Below are positions 16,731 through 25,900 of a stretch of DNA of 37,500 nt, in pieces. Under the pieces are notes generated by a model. The model was not told where the DNA came from. It was given only the letters and a program-made list of their open reading frames with translations, and made no database searches. Position 1 is the first letter of the stretch; each line of letters opens with the position of its first letter. This DNA is from Thecamonas trahens ATCC 50062 (taxonomy: Eukaryota > Apusozoa > Apusomonadida > Apusomonadidae): contig NW_013657675.1 in NCBI RefSeq assembly GCF_000142905.1, positions 203,233-240,732 of the forward strand, read 5' to 3'. A program made the position numbers and the translations under genes.

Positions 16731-19388
16731 CTAGTTCAAGTAAGAAGAGTACGGTCCGAGGCATGCACCCGCAGCGATGAGAACGGCAATCATCGCATCG
16801 TTGCCGGTCCCGGTTGCGTAGAGTAGCGCCTCGTGCTCGTTCGACACGTCGACGCGCGCATCGTCCGTGAGGAGCTTGACAACGGCGAGATGGTTATACT
16901 TGACCGCCCAGCGGAGTGCGTAGTGTGAGAGCGCCGACGGGTCGACTCGCTCGTCTGCAAGGAGCAGCTCAACAGTCTCGAGCCGGCCAAACCGAGCCGC
17001 CCATCGAATCGCAAAGTTGTCTGCAGTGGTGGGATCAGTCCTGGGATCGGCAAGGAGGAGGCGAAAAGCGGCAGCGTCGGGGCACCGCGCCGCCCGCCGG
17101 ATTGCCCAATTGTCGTGGGCAGCCGGATCAACCCGTGGATCGGCAAGCAGAAGAGCAATAACCTCGTCCTGTCCCGTATCGGCCGCGAACCGAATGGCTT
17201 CGTTGTTGCAGGCTGCGGGATCGACGCCTGCCAGCCCAAGCAGCTTGCACACAATACCCGCCTGTCCGGCCTGGGCCGCAAGCCGTAGCGCCCAATTGTT
17301 GTCGGCCGTTGCGTCGATCCGGGCGTCGGCGAGAAGGTAGTCAAACACTTCAGTTAGACCGCACTGTGCTGCCATGCGAAACACATTCTGTTGCGATGCC
17401 GTCACATCAACCCGTGGGTCGGCCAGCAACACAAGTGCTGCTTCAACATGACCGTGCATGACGGCCTCATCCACTGCGCGATGGTCGCCTGCGCGCGGAT
17501 CGACCCGCGGATCTCCAAGAAGCAGAGCAATGACGCCAGCCGCGCCGCTGGTCGCGGCCCGAAAAAGGGCTATCGCGTTGTCAGCGGCGGGATCGACACG
17601 GGAGTCTGCCAGTAGACGTGCAGCTACGTCGGTATGGCCGTGCTCCGACGCCAGCTCCAGCGCCATGGTAGCATCAGCCGAAGACAGGCTCTCATCATCA
17701 AGCAGCAGTTCGACAAGCGACAGCAGTCCCGCAGCGGCACCGAGTCGCAGGATCTGGCCCTGGTCCTGAACACTTGCGCTCTGAGCAAGCTCGGTTGCGA
17801 GAACCTCGAGGCCAAATACAGCCGCCGCCGCCCCGAGGCACACCTGCGGCTGGAAGACATCGCGCCAAAGCACATGGCCAATCTTTGGAGGCCAGCTCAC
17901 CAGCCACACAACGCCTGCCCGCGCAAGTGCCTTGACTAGCACGTGGCGATCAAGGGCTTCTTCCGCAGCAAGGTCAGCACTCAGCGCGCGCTTGAGCAGT
18001 GGTGTCGAGACGAGACCAGGGAGTTCTGATGAGCTTGTGCGCGCAAGTGCAATCCAGGCAGCTCGCCACATGCCGCGCTCCATGCAGCTAGCGACGCCCA
18101 TAGTTGCCGCAGCGTGGGCCCGGGCGTAGTACGAGCCGAGTAGCGCCGAGTGGAGAGCCCACGATGACGATGCGAGCGCGACAATTGAAGGTGCATCGAG
18201 ATACGGAAAGGCAATAGCGTGAAGGATTTCGGTCGGGAGGCGCTCGAGGAATGACAACGGTGGAAGTGGGTCGGCGCCGCGTGGCAGTGCCGCGCCCGCA
18301 TTGTGAAGGAGTCGAACAATCCGTGTATGACCTGCCATGTAGGCGCGGCTCATGGCCTCTCCGTTGCGGGCAGTGGCATCGACCTGCGGGTGGGCGAGAA
18401 GAATGCCAACGGTAGTAGTGTGACCGTTGATGGAGGCTGTCACCAGCGCGGCATTGGCCATGGCGCCAGGATCGGTGCGCGGGTGCGCAAGGAGAGCGCG
18501 GACAACGTCACTGTCGCCGCGTGATGCTGCCCACGACAGAGCCGAGCTGGAGCTTCCGGGATCAATCCGCGGATCGGCTAGAAGGACGTTGACAACATCA
18601 ATGTTTCCGCCCTTGGCCGCCCAGGTCAAGGCGAGACTTTCATCGAGTGATGGATCGACAAGCGGATGGTCCAGGAGCAGGCGTGTAGCCTCGAGGTGGC
18701 CGCGATATGCGGCCTCGCACAGCGCGCTGCGGCCGCGACCTGGATGAGCGCCAGGCTCTCCTAGTAGGATCTTGAGCATGGCACAATGATTGTTTGCCGC
18801 TGCGAGCACAACAGGGTTGTTGCGAGCAGCAGCCAGCTCCACGTCGCCATCCGCGAGCAGCCGCTGGGTGACGCGGGTGAGGCCGGCCAGGGCGGCCGCC
18901 GTGAGCAGCCCTGCCTTGCCGTCCGCCGATGGCGGAAGTGTCTCCAGAAGTTCCAATGCCACGTCCTCAAGACCACAGAGGGCAGCCAGTGCGTGGATGG
19001 AGAGGACAGTCCGCGGATGCAACAAGCGCGTGTCAGCGAGTTCCGCCGCCTCGGAGACGCCAAGCGTGGCCCCACATCCGGCGATGGCATGGACGAGGGC
19101 GATCCAGTGATCATCACACGGCGCAGGCGACAAAAACACAGCAACAATGTCTGCAACGGTCGGTGGTGCAGCTCTACGCGCGAGTGCCATGCTTGCGCCC
19201 CACCAATACCCGTGTGCGATGGCGACGGAGATTCCCGCGCCGGCATGTGCGACAGCCCGGGCATACGGCGAGCCAAGGAGGGCGTCGTGTAGAGCAGAGC
19301 AAGTCGAGGCAAGGGCAACGACCGAGCGCGAGTCGAGGTACGGATGGGCGATGGCGTGGATGAGTTCGGGTGGGAGGTCTGCCAGCAT
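16731..19388 (-). CDS. Internally duplicated F-box/ankyrin-repeat protein
   Basis: 885 aa from the ATG at 19388 (MLADLPPELI). It contains two F-box-like segments, residues 3-45 and 382-424. They agree at about 30 of 44 positions and share HAIA-PYLD, VALAS and LLGS-YARA. Each is followed by a linker and an ankyrin block: about residues 155-365 in the first half and 545-875 in the second. Ankyrin units repeat a LLADPRVDP-type turn with an AIRxAAxxG helix. F-boxes recruit substrates to SCF ubiquitin ligases through Skp1, and ankyrin repeats bind targets, so a substrate receptor is the likely role. The whole F-box-plus-ankyrin module appears duplicated in tandem and then the second half expanded. 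The frame extends upstream to 19655 through a (TG)n run coding for Val/Cys strings, which I treat as leader. The first F-box begins four residues from the chosen start. Confidence 0.85.
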   Translation of the reverse strand: MLADLPPELIHAIAHPYLDSRSVVALASTCSALHDALLGSPYARAVAHAGAGISVAIAHGYWWGASMALARRAAPPTVADIVAVFLSPAPCDDHWIALVHAIAGCGATLGVSEAAELADTRLLHPRTVLSIHALAALCGLEDVALELLETLPPSADGKAGLLTAAALAGLTRVTQRLLADGDVELAAARNNPVVLAAANNHCAMLKILLGEPGAHPGRGRSALCEAAYRGHLEATRLLLDHPLVDPSLDESLALTWAAKGGNIDVVNVLLADPRIDPGSSSSALSWAASRGDSDVVRALLAHPRTDPGAMANAALVTASINGHTTTVGILLAHPQVDATARNGEAMSRAYMAGHTRIVRLLHNAGAALPRGADPLPPLSFLERLPTEILHAIAFPYLDAPSIVALASSSWALHSALLGSYYARAHAAATMGVASCMERGMWRAAWIALARTSSSELPGLVSTPLLKRALSADLAAEEALDRHVLVKALARAGVVWLVSWPPKIGHVLWRDVFQPQVCLGAAAAVFGLEVLATELAQSASVQDQGQILRLGAAAGLLSLVELLLDDESLSSADATMALELASEHGHTDVAARLLADSRVDPAADNAIALFRAATSGAAGVIALLLGDPRVDPRAGDHRAVDEAVMHGHVEAALVLLADPRVDVTASQQNVFRMAAQCGLTEVFDYLLADARIDATADNNWALRLAAQAGQAGIVCKLLGLAGVDPAACNNEAIRFAADTGQDEVIALLLADPRVDPAAHDNWAIRRAARCPDAAAFRLLLADPRTDPTTADNFAIRWAARFGRLETVELLLADERVDPSALSHYALRWAVKYNHLAVVKLLTDDARVDVSNEHEALLYATGTGNDAMIAVLIAAGACLGPYSSYLN

Positions 19389-19719
19389 CGCGGCGAAGCA
19401 GTCGCAGCGACGAGAGGAAGGGGGAAGAGGGCCGGAGTGGCGAATGATGACGAATGGCGGCGAATGTCGAATGGCCACAGAGACGAGTGGCAGGGATGGC
19501 TGGACAGGCAAGTCACGGCCCGGACCACAAGGCACGGGAGCGAGGACAGGGCACACACTGCACACGCACACACACACATACGCACACACACACACACACA
19601 CATACACATACACACGGTCGGAAACACGGTCAGACACGGTGCACACAACTGACACGCGACTCGGCTACCCACGACCCCCACGACAACACCCTGCCCCCGT
19701 CCCGCCCGAGCCGTTACCC
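19389..19719. promoter_or_regulatory. Divergent promoter region between the F-box/ankyrin gene and an unknown gene
   Basis: 331 bp between two divergent start codons. The main feature is the (CA)n tract at 19552-19615. Purine-rich sequence (GAGGAAGGGGGAAGAGGG) lies near 19415-19435, and a C-rich leader with CCCGTCCCGCCC precedes the ATG at 19720. No TATA box is visible. Confidence 0.45.
19552..19615. repeat. (CA)n microsatellite, second copy
   Basis: A CA run of about 64 nt with a few G and T interruptions. It lies 164-227 nt upstream of the F-box/ankyrin ATG, where it reads (TG)n, and 105-168 nt upstream of the divergent gene at 19720, where it reads (CA)n. Confidence 0.9.
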
Positions 19720-20664
19720 ATGTCCGCCCACGCTGATGAGCTCGATGCGCTCCGCTCTGCTGCTGCTGATGCTGCCTTTGCTGCTGCGCTCCATTCGGCA
19801 CCGGCCATCAATGAGCTGGCGGCAAACATTGAGGTCTCGCTGGCCACGGTCGATGCCCTTGTGGCCGAGGTCGTCGCCATTGGTCACGCTGCAGAGCACC
19901 TGCTCGACCGAGGCGACACAGGCGATGTCGGCACGCTCACAGACGAGCTGGACAACTCGCTGCTGGGGTCTGTTCTCCATGGCGATGACGCACTCGTGTC
20001 ATCCCGCGAATATGGCTGCTGGGGCGCAGAGCCCCACGACAGCGGCCGTGCTCTGCTCTCGTCGTCACTGCTCTCGATCTCGCAGATCGGCGCCTCGCCG
20101 CCGCCCCCGCAGACGCCGCCTGCTGCGTCCCGGTCACCGCATGCCGCAATGACCGCACCGGCCTCACCATATGCCCGCGCCGCCATCCACCGCGCGGTCG
20201 AGCGGCTGCACGGCTCCCCCGGCCTGCTTGTTGGATGTGAGTCTCCGCAAACTGCTGATGCCCGCCAGACTGTAGCCGCCGAGGAGATGCTCTCGGATCA
20301 TTACGCCTGGCATGTGGGCTCGCTTGATGCCGCCGCTGCTGTCGTAGACGCTGTCATCGCCGACGAAGCTGATGCCGCTGCCAATGATACATGGCGCGAG
20401 TCGGCAGCAGACAGTATTTTGCACGACGAACTCGTCGCGCTCATGCGCGAGGCGGCCGCTGAGGCCGTCGACGACGTCGCGCTCGAGGAGGACTACTCGG
20501 TCGGTTCGTCGTACTGGGGCGATGACGATGCCGATGCGGGACAAACTCCTGTTTCCGACACCGCCACCGCAGCATCCAACCCTGCCCCATTGTCCAAACC
20601 GTCCCGCGCAGCGCGCCCGACGCGCCCAGCACCGCGCCCGCCGCTCCTGCTCCCCGCCCAATGA
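19720..20664 (+). CDS. Unknown acidic Ala-rich helical protein
   Basis: 314 aa from the ATG at 19720 (MSAHADELDALRSAAADAAF). I do not recognise it. Residues about 5-95 are helical and Ala/Asp/Glu-rich. A Ser/Pro linker (ASPPPPQTPPAASRSPHAA) follows. Residues about 145-270 are again helical with recurrent DELVALMREAAAEAVDD-like segments and aromatic Asp patches (SYWGDDDADAG). The C-terminus is basic and Pro-rich (KPSRAARPTRPAPRPP). There are no membrane segments and no signal peptide. Upstream in-frame sequence back to 19147 lies inside the F-box/ankyrin gene on the other strand and is not counted. The 3' end overlaps the convergent ABC gene by 172 nt, so either this C-terminus or that of the ABC protein may be mispredicted. 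Confidence 0.65.
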   Translation: MSAHADELDALRSAAADAAFAAALHSAPAINELAANIEVSLATVDALVAEVVAIGHAAEHLLDRGDTGDVGTLTDELDNSLLGSVLHGDDALVSSREYGCWGAEPHDSGRALLSSSLLSISQIGASPPPPQTPPAASRSPHAAMTAPASPYARAAIHRAVERLHGSPGLLVGCESPQTADARQTVAAEEMLSDHYAWHVGSLDAAAAVVDAVIADEADAAANDTWRESAADSILHDELVALMREAAAEAVDDVALEEDYSVGSSYWGDDDADAGQTPVSDTATAASNPAPLSKPSRAARPTRPAPRPPLLLPAQ

Positions 20665-22700
20665 CAGCTCGGCCGCAGCTGGACCACCCCGTGAGCGAGC
20701 ATGATCACACCGTCAAAGGCTGGGACAAGCTCGGGATCGTGAGTCACAGCGACCACAACAAGTCCACGCCGCGCCGCCGCTGCCAAAACCTGCGGCAGCA
20801 CCCGGTCGCGCCGTTTGCCCACATCCATCTTAGACAGCGCCTCATCCAGAAGCAGCAGCTCGATATCGCGCCGCACCAGAGCTCGCGCCAGCGCCACACT
20901 TTGGGCCTGGCCACCCGACAAGTTGCTTCCGCCACTCTCGATCTCCAGCTCGAGGACGTCACCCCCGCCGCTAGGCTCTGCCAGCCCGGCAGCGTCGAGT
21001 GCGTCCCGCAGCTCGGCGTCACTGGCACCCGCCGCGAACAGCTGCAGGTTATGCCGAACGGTGCCAGCAAAGAGGAACGGCGACTGCCTCACATATCCAA
21101 TCCGCGCCCGCGCCGGACCTGTCTCGCTCTCGTCGCTACTACGCCACACCACGCGACCCGCTGTCGGCTGCACCAGCCCGGCCAGTAGCCGCACCAGCGT
21201 CGACTTTCCGGCCTGGTTCGGCCCGACCACTGCGTAGCTGCGCCCAGCGCGGAGCTCGATCTCGGCGCCCACCCGAAGCTTCCATGACGCCCGATCGGGG
21301 TAGACGTACTCGATGCCGCTCGGCAGAACCACTGTGTCCAGCGGTCCGGAATCAGGTCCGGCCGCGGCACTCGATGCCTGAGGCAGGTTGAGGATGGCAT
21401 TCAGCTCCTGTTGCTCGTGCGGTGAGGCAAAGAGCAGCGACGTAAACGCCCACAGTCGGCGTAAAATCGCCAAAAGTCGATTCACGTCCGACACTGCCTG
21501 CGCGTACTCGGGATGGGCGACTCTCTTGGTCATCAGTACCCATGGCACGACCGAGAGTTCCAGCAGCGCCTCAAAGGTCGACCGCGAACAGCACGCATTG
21601 AGCACTGTGTGCGCCATCGACAGCACGCCGTAGTGCGAGACTGCGTCGTCGTTGTGGATCGCCTCTACCGCCGCACCCATCGCCGCCACCGCCCCGGGAT
21701 GCATCTGCAACTCGACCGCGCCGGCACCAGCCTCCTGAAGAAGCGCCACACCACGGGCATTGGCTGAAGCTTTGCGCCCACGACGCGCTTCCACCGCCGT
21801 GCCGAGCCGATCGCGGGCAGCGCGCAAGCAGCGCTCAAGCGCAAAGCCCAGCAATGGGTGCAGGAGCAGCATCGCGTCAAGCCGCAACAGGTTTCCCCGT
21901 GCTTCCGCTGCCCTGCCACTCCGCCGCCCACGAATCAACGCCGCAGTCTCAACCACAAGCGCATACGAGTCACCTACAATGGCGGGAAGGACCGAGGTGA
22001 CCATCGATGCTGCACGGGCCAGCTGCGTCGCAGCTACCGTCAGCCGGCGCCCGAGGCCGGGCCCGCCGTCGCCCTGCAGCTTACCCACTGCGCCAGGCTC
22101 AGCCCCGAGCAAAAGTCGCAACAGATACGACCGATACCGACCACGGCTCGCTGATGCCAGCGATCGGCGCAGCGTCGAGAGGAGCGCATCAAGCAAGGCC
22201 GCCCAGAGCGCGATCCCTGCAAAAGCCAGTAGCTCGCGGCCCGTCGGACGCCCGGCGCCGGTCGCGGAACCTCTGCTGCTTGATCCGTCCATGGCCGTCA
22301 CCCGTGCCAGCAGGCCGATCCGCGCCCGCCGCACCGCATTCGCCACCGACCGCATCCGCAGCGCCGGCGGCAGCAGCCAGTCCTCCAGCAGCGGGCGGGC
22401 ATAGTACAGCGCCGCTGTAGCCAGCGCCAACTGCGGCGCCGTCTGCCAGAGGTGGGCATAGAAGCCCACTGCAGGATGTCGCCCGGCCATCACCTCCGCT
22501 ACCCGCCTGTCTGCCGTCTGCTGTATGCCGCCTCGCCGCTGCCTTGTGTCCCTCTCGTACCTGTGGGTCGAGTCGAGTGGCACCACCATGGCGCCCTCGC
22601 TCGCGGGTTTGTCGACTGTGATGCCTCGCTGCCTCCCGCTGCGCCCATCGACCTCGTCTGCCCATCGCACTCCCAGGGGCATCGTCTGTGACACTGTCAT
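20493..22700 (-). CDS. ABC half-transporter-like protein
   Basis: 735 aa as read. The ATPase domain (about residues 455-680) has Walker A GPNQAGKST (493-501), Q-loop Gln539 in GYVRQSPFLFAGTVRHNL, signature LSGGQAQ (594-600), Walker B LLLLDE (615-620) and switch His654 in VTHDP. The third glycine of the Walker A consensus GxxGxGKS/T is Gln496 here. The first about 440 residues are Ala/Leu/Arg-rich with hydrophobic helices (for example about 91-110, 158-178, 272-290), but they are only moderately hydrophobic for six spans. This suggests a divergent exporter of the ABCB/C/D type; the substrate is unknown. The start is uncertain: ATGs at 22700 and 22490 are both possible, the latter just before the first hydrophobic helix. 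The last 55-60 residues, past LAHGVVQLRP, are low complexity and overlap the neighbouring gene, so the true end may be earlier. Confidence 0.75.
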   Translation of the reverse strand: MTVSQTMPLGVRWADEVDGRSGRQRGITVDKPASEGAMVVPLDSTHRYERDTRQRRGGIQQTADRRVAEVMAGRHPAVGFYAHLWQTAPQLALATAALYYARPLLEDWLLPPALRMRSVANAVRRARIGLLARVTAMDGSSSRGSATGAGRPTGRELLAFAGIALWAALLDALLSTLRRSLASASRGRYRSYLLRLLLGAEPGAVGKLQGDGGPGLGRRLTVAATQLARAASMVTSVLPAIVGDSYALVVETAALIRGRRSGRAAEARGNLLRLDAMLLLHPLLGFALERCLRAARDRLGTAVEARRGRKASANARGVALLQEAGAGAVELQMHPGAVAAMGAAVEAIHNDDAVSHYGVLSMAHTVLNACCSRSTFEALLELSVVPWVLMTKRVAHPEYAQAVSDVNRLLAILRRLWAFTSLLFASPHEQQELNAILNLPQASSAAAGPDSGPLDTVVLPSGIEYVYPDRASWKLRVGAEIELRAGRSYAVVGPNQAGKSTLVRLLAGLVQPTAGRVVWRSSDESETGPARARIGYVRQSPFLFAGTVRHNLQLFAAGASDAELRDALDAAGLAEPSGGGDVLELEIESGGSNLSGGQAQSVALARALVRRDIELLLLDEALSKMDVGKRRDRVLPQVLAAAARRGLVVVAVTHDPELVPAFDGVIMLAHGVVQLRPSCHWAGSRSGGRGAGRVGRAARDGLDNGAGLDAAVAVSETGVCPASASSSPQYDEPTE

Positions 22701-22717
22701 CGCTCGCGACAGCCGTC

Positions 22718-22912
22718 ATGGCTCAGCTCACAGCTGAACGCACACTCGCCCTCAACGACTTTGCTATCGTCCCTACCGGCGACAACGACTCGCTGCAGTC
22801 TCGCAAGCGCATTTTGTGCAGACTTTATGATGTGGTCAGCGTTCTGGTCGTCCTCGGGCTTGCTCAGCGCGATGGTATCGATCGCACCACCACTACGATT
22901 GCTGCCAGCTGA
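22718..22912 (+). CDS. Short E2F/DP-like winged-helix fragment (tentative)
   Basis: An open frame of 64 codons starting MAQLTAERTLALND. Its core SRKRILCRLYDVVSVLVVLG resembles the recognition helix and following helix of E2F/DP transcription factors (consensus near RRxYDxxNVLxxxGL). The usual upstream helix and the dimerisation region are missing. It occupies nearly all the gap between the ABC gene start, 17 bp away, and the end of the giant gene, 8 bp away. It may be one exon of a small gene, a decayed copy, or chance. There is no good splice donor that would extend it into recognisable sequence. Confidence 0.3.
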   Translation: MAQLTAERTLALNDFAIVPTGDNDSLQSRKRILCRLYDVVSVLVVLGLAQRDGIDRTTTTIAAS

Positions 22913-22920
22913 GGTGGCCG

Positions 22921-25900
22921 TCACAGCCGGCGCGACTGGCCTTCAGCCATCCACACGTCCGGTCGGTCCTTGTCTGGATACCGCATGCTTTTCTTGCGGG
23001 CAAGCTTGCGCAGCCGCCGAAGCCGCTTCGCATTCTCGCTCTCCTCGGGGTCGGATGATGACGATGACGACGCGTAGGACAGATCGTCCGACGAGCCCAC
23101 GTGGAGTTCGCCCTTTTCCACGCGCGCCTTGGCCGCCGCAGCCGCAATGTCTGCCATCACACTCGGTGCATCGGTGCTGGCCGCGGGTACGCCTGGTGCC
23201 AATCGTGTCGCCTTGTCGGTCGTGCCTGCCGCAGCCGCCGCGCTTGCCACGGCAGTAGCCGATGGCGCCGCCGATGGTGCAACCGGAGGCGCTGCCGGAG
23301 GTGCACGTACGCCGTGGACCGGCAGGCGCCGCCGCAGCTCTGGCAAGAGCGACATGTAGTCCACGTGTCGCACGTGTGCTGCGTTCGCCGCCGCGCCCTC
23401 CACTGCGCTCTCGTCCATCTGCAGCTCGTCCGCGTACGCATGGCAGTACTTGGAGAGGAACCGGTGCCAAAAGTGCAGCGCCGTATTCTCGTCCGGCAGG
23501 TGTGGGAGCACCCGTGAACCTTCATCATCACCTCGTACCGCTCATCGGCGTCTGCCGCCTGAGAACCCAGGTCCATCACAAGCGCGATGCATGACTGCAT
23601 CGCTTGCACCTGTGCTGGTGTCATCGCCACCTCTGACGACGCCGCCGCAACAGCTGCTGCAGGCGGCACAACAGCAGGTATAGCAGCTGGCGGGGCGACT
23701 GTTGCGCTCATAACTTCCGGCTCGGGTGTATGCTCGACAACACCGCCGCCGCCGCCAAAGTGCGCCGCGTACGCCTCGGTCTCTGCCGTGAATGCATCCA
23801 GCTCAATCCCGCTCGCCTTGCGCGTCACGACGGTCTCACTAATCGCCACGCTCCCGTTGCGCATCCGGGCATTCAGCCGCCGCATCTTCCACTGCTTCCA
23901 GTTGCGACGAATCGTCCGCACAAAGGCAAGCCAGTTCATCGCCGCTGCAGGCACAATCCACGCCAGCCAAAGGCCAGCAAGGCCAAACGAGTCAGCGCTC
24001 CACTTACCATATCCGATCTGGTGCACAAGAGCGAGTCCGGCGCATGTCGTTCCCACCTGCACGCACGCCATCGCCCACCACAGCGAGAGGCCAACCTCGT
24101 TTCGAACGTTGAGCACCTCCCACACAAACCCAACCATGTTGAGATCGCGCAGATGATTCGCTCGTGCGTGTTCCACCGCAGATGCAGTTGCCCACAAAAG
24201 GCTCTCCACGCCCGCACTGCACAGCACCGCAACCATGAACAGCGCCACAAGCGACCCAGTACCCCAGTCGCCCGGCTGCGACGGGCCGCCCATAAACATC
24301 GCCACACACAGCGGTGTCAGGTAGAGCGTCGTCGCCACGCCAAGCGCTGCGCCAACCACTACATTCACCCGCTTCCGCGCGATGAACACTCCGCGGTTGA
24401 CAGAGAATCCAAAGACGAGCACAACAACGCCGACCACCGTCGACCACACCCCGTCATACCGAATCGAGACAAGCGCCACAGACGCCGCCCACGGGAGCAG
24501 GTACAGAAAGAGAGCGGCGGCCAACACAAAGACCACGTCGTCAACCCACTGCACGCCGAGTACGCCGCCCGCGCGACGCACAAGACCACGGTGGAACACC
24601 CACGCAAGGACGCCCACCACGACTGTGCTGAAAGCCATCACCGCAAACAGTGCCGTCACAGAGAGCCGCTCGTCTGCATGCTGCGCAACCCTGGCCGGCG
24701 CACACGCCAGCCAAACTCCGGCCCACCGCGAGAGGCTCTCCACAATAACAAGCAGCGGCTCGTTGACAAAGCTAGTCCTTCCCGCGTACAGCGCCCGCAT
24801 TCCGGCAGTAATCACAAACCTCGACCAGAGCCCGGGGTCGCGGAAGTGGCCCACAACCAGCGAGCCCACCAGCCCGGCCCATGCCACATACGACAGGGCC
24901 ACAACCAGGTAGCCCAGCGGCCATCGCGACGGCGGGTCATATCCTAACCGCGGCGCCCCAGTGGTGCTGTCGCCGCTAATAACGCCCGCGTACTGGCCGC
25001 CTCGTCCGTCAACAGAAACCATCCAACCGGCCGCGGGTGACCGGCAGTGCAGCGGCGCGCTCGTCTCAACAACTACCGCCGCAGAGGCCTGGCAGGCCTG
25101 GACCGTGTCGGAGCTGTAGCATGCAGACTGTGCCACCGCCCACGTCGCCATCGCATGTGCTGTGCACGTCGTTGCAGGCTCAAAACACGGCATCGTCGCT
25201 CCGTCCACACGATCGCTTCCGCCGCCGCCGGTTCCAATCGCTCCCGCCGCGACGTCCAGTCGGAGCTCGCGTCCCGCCGGCGCAAGCAGAACGCCTGCAG
25301 CCTCGGCCCCGACAGAAGGCGCAAGCACAAGCCCGCTCCGCTCTCCCAGCACACGGATTGTCGGAAGCTCGTTCCTGACGGGAAGCGCGTGTTCCGGGCC
25401 TACTACAACCCAGTTGAGACTTGCGTCCTCAAACACCACCTCGCGCACGTACCGCTTGCGAGGGAGCATGCCATCGCGAAGTACAATTTCCACCGTAGGC
25501 GGTCCAGCATCTGTGCCCCGGGCTCCAATCCGCATCGTGTCTGCTGTAAGAGTCACCTCGCGGTTGACAACCGCGTACGGGGCCTCGCCCTCGTCGACAT
25601 CAACCACAAACCGAACGCGTGCCTCCAGAGTTGAGACCTCTCCATTTCCTCGGACATCCAGCCCGGGCATACCGGCTCCGTCAATGCTTGCACCCGAAGC
25701 CAACACAAGGCTGCTCCCACTTGCTGTCGTCAGCTGGACCGAGCCCCGCAGCCTTTTGGGCGCCGCGATCTCTGGCCACGCTTCACCAAACGCGTACTCT
25801 CCAGCAAACGCCGCAGACGATGACGTGTTGAGCTGGACGTGCGACCCGCTGACGAACAGCGGCGAGCCGCCGCGGATGGTTGTGGCCGTGCCAGGGCTCG

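Noticed and set aside
19389-19655. N-terminal extension of the F-box/ankyrin protein with Val/Cys strings
   Set aside because: It is produced by the (CA)n microsatellite; the F-box begins right after the ATG at 19388.
23400-23500. RGS-domain start in the tail of the giant protein (ENTALHFWHRF resembles ENLLFW)
   Set aside because: Only a short Asn-x-x-Leu-x-Phe-Trp match exists, and the following about 100 residues lack the other RGS helices.
23730-24947. 405-codon plus-strand frame opposite the giant gene's membrane domain
   Set aside because: The translation is His/Arg/Pro-rich without domains; the minus strand encodes clear membrane helices here.
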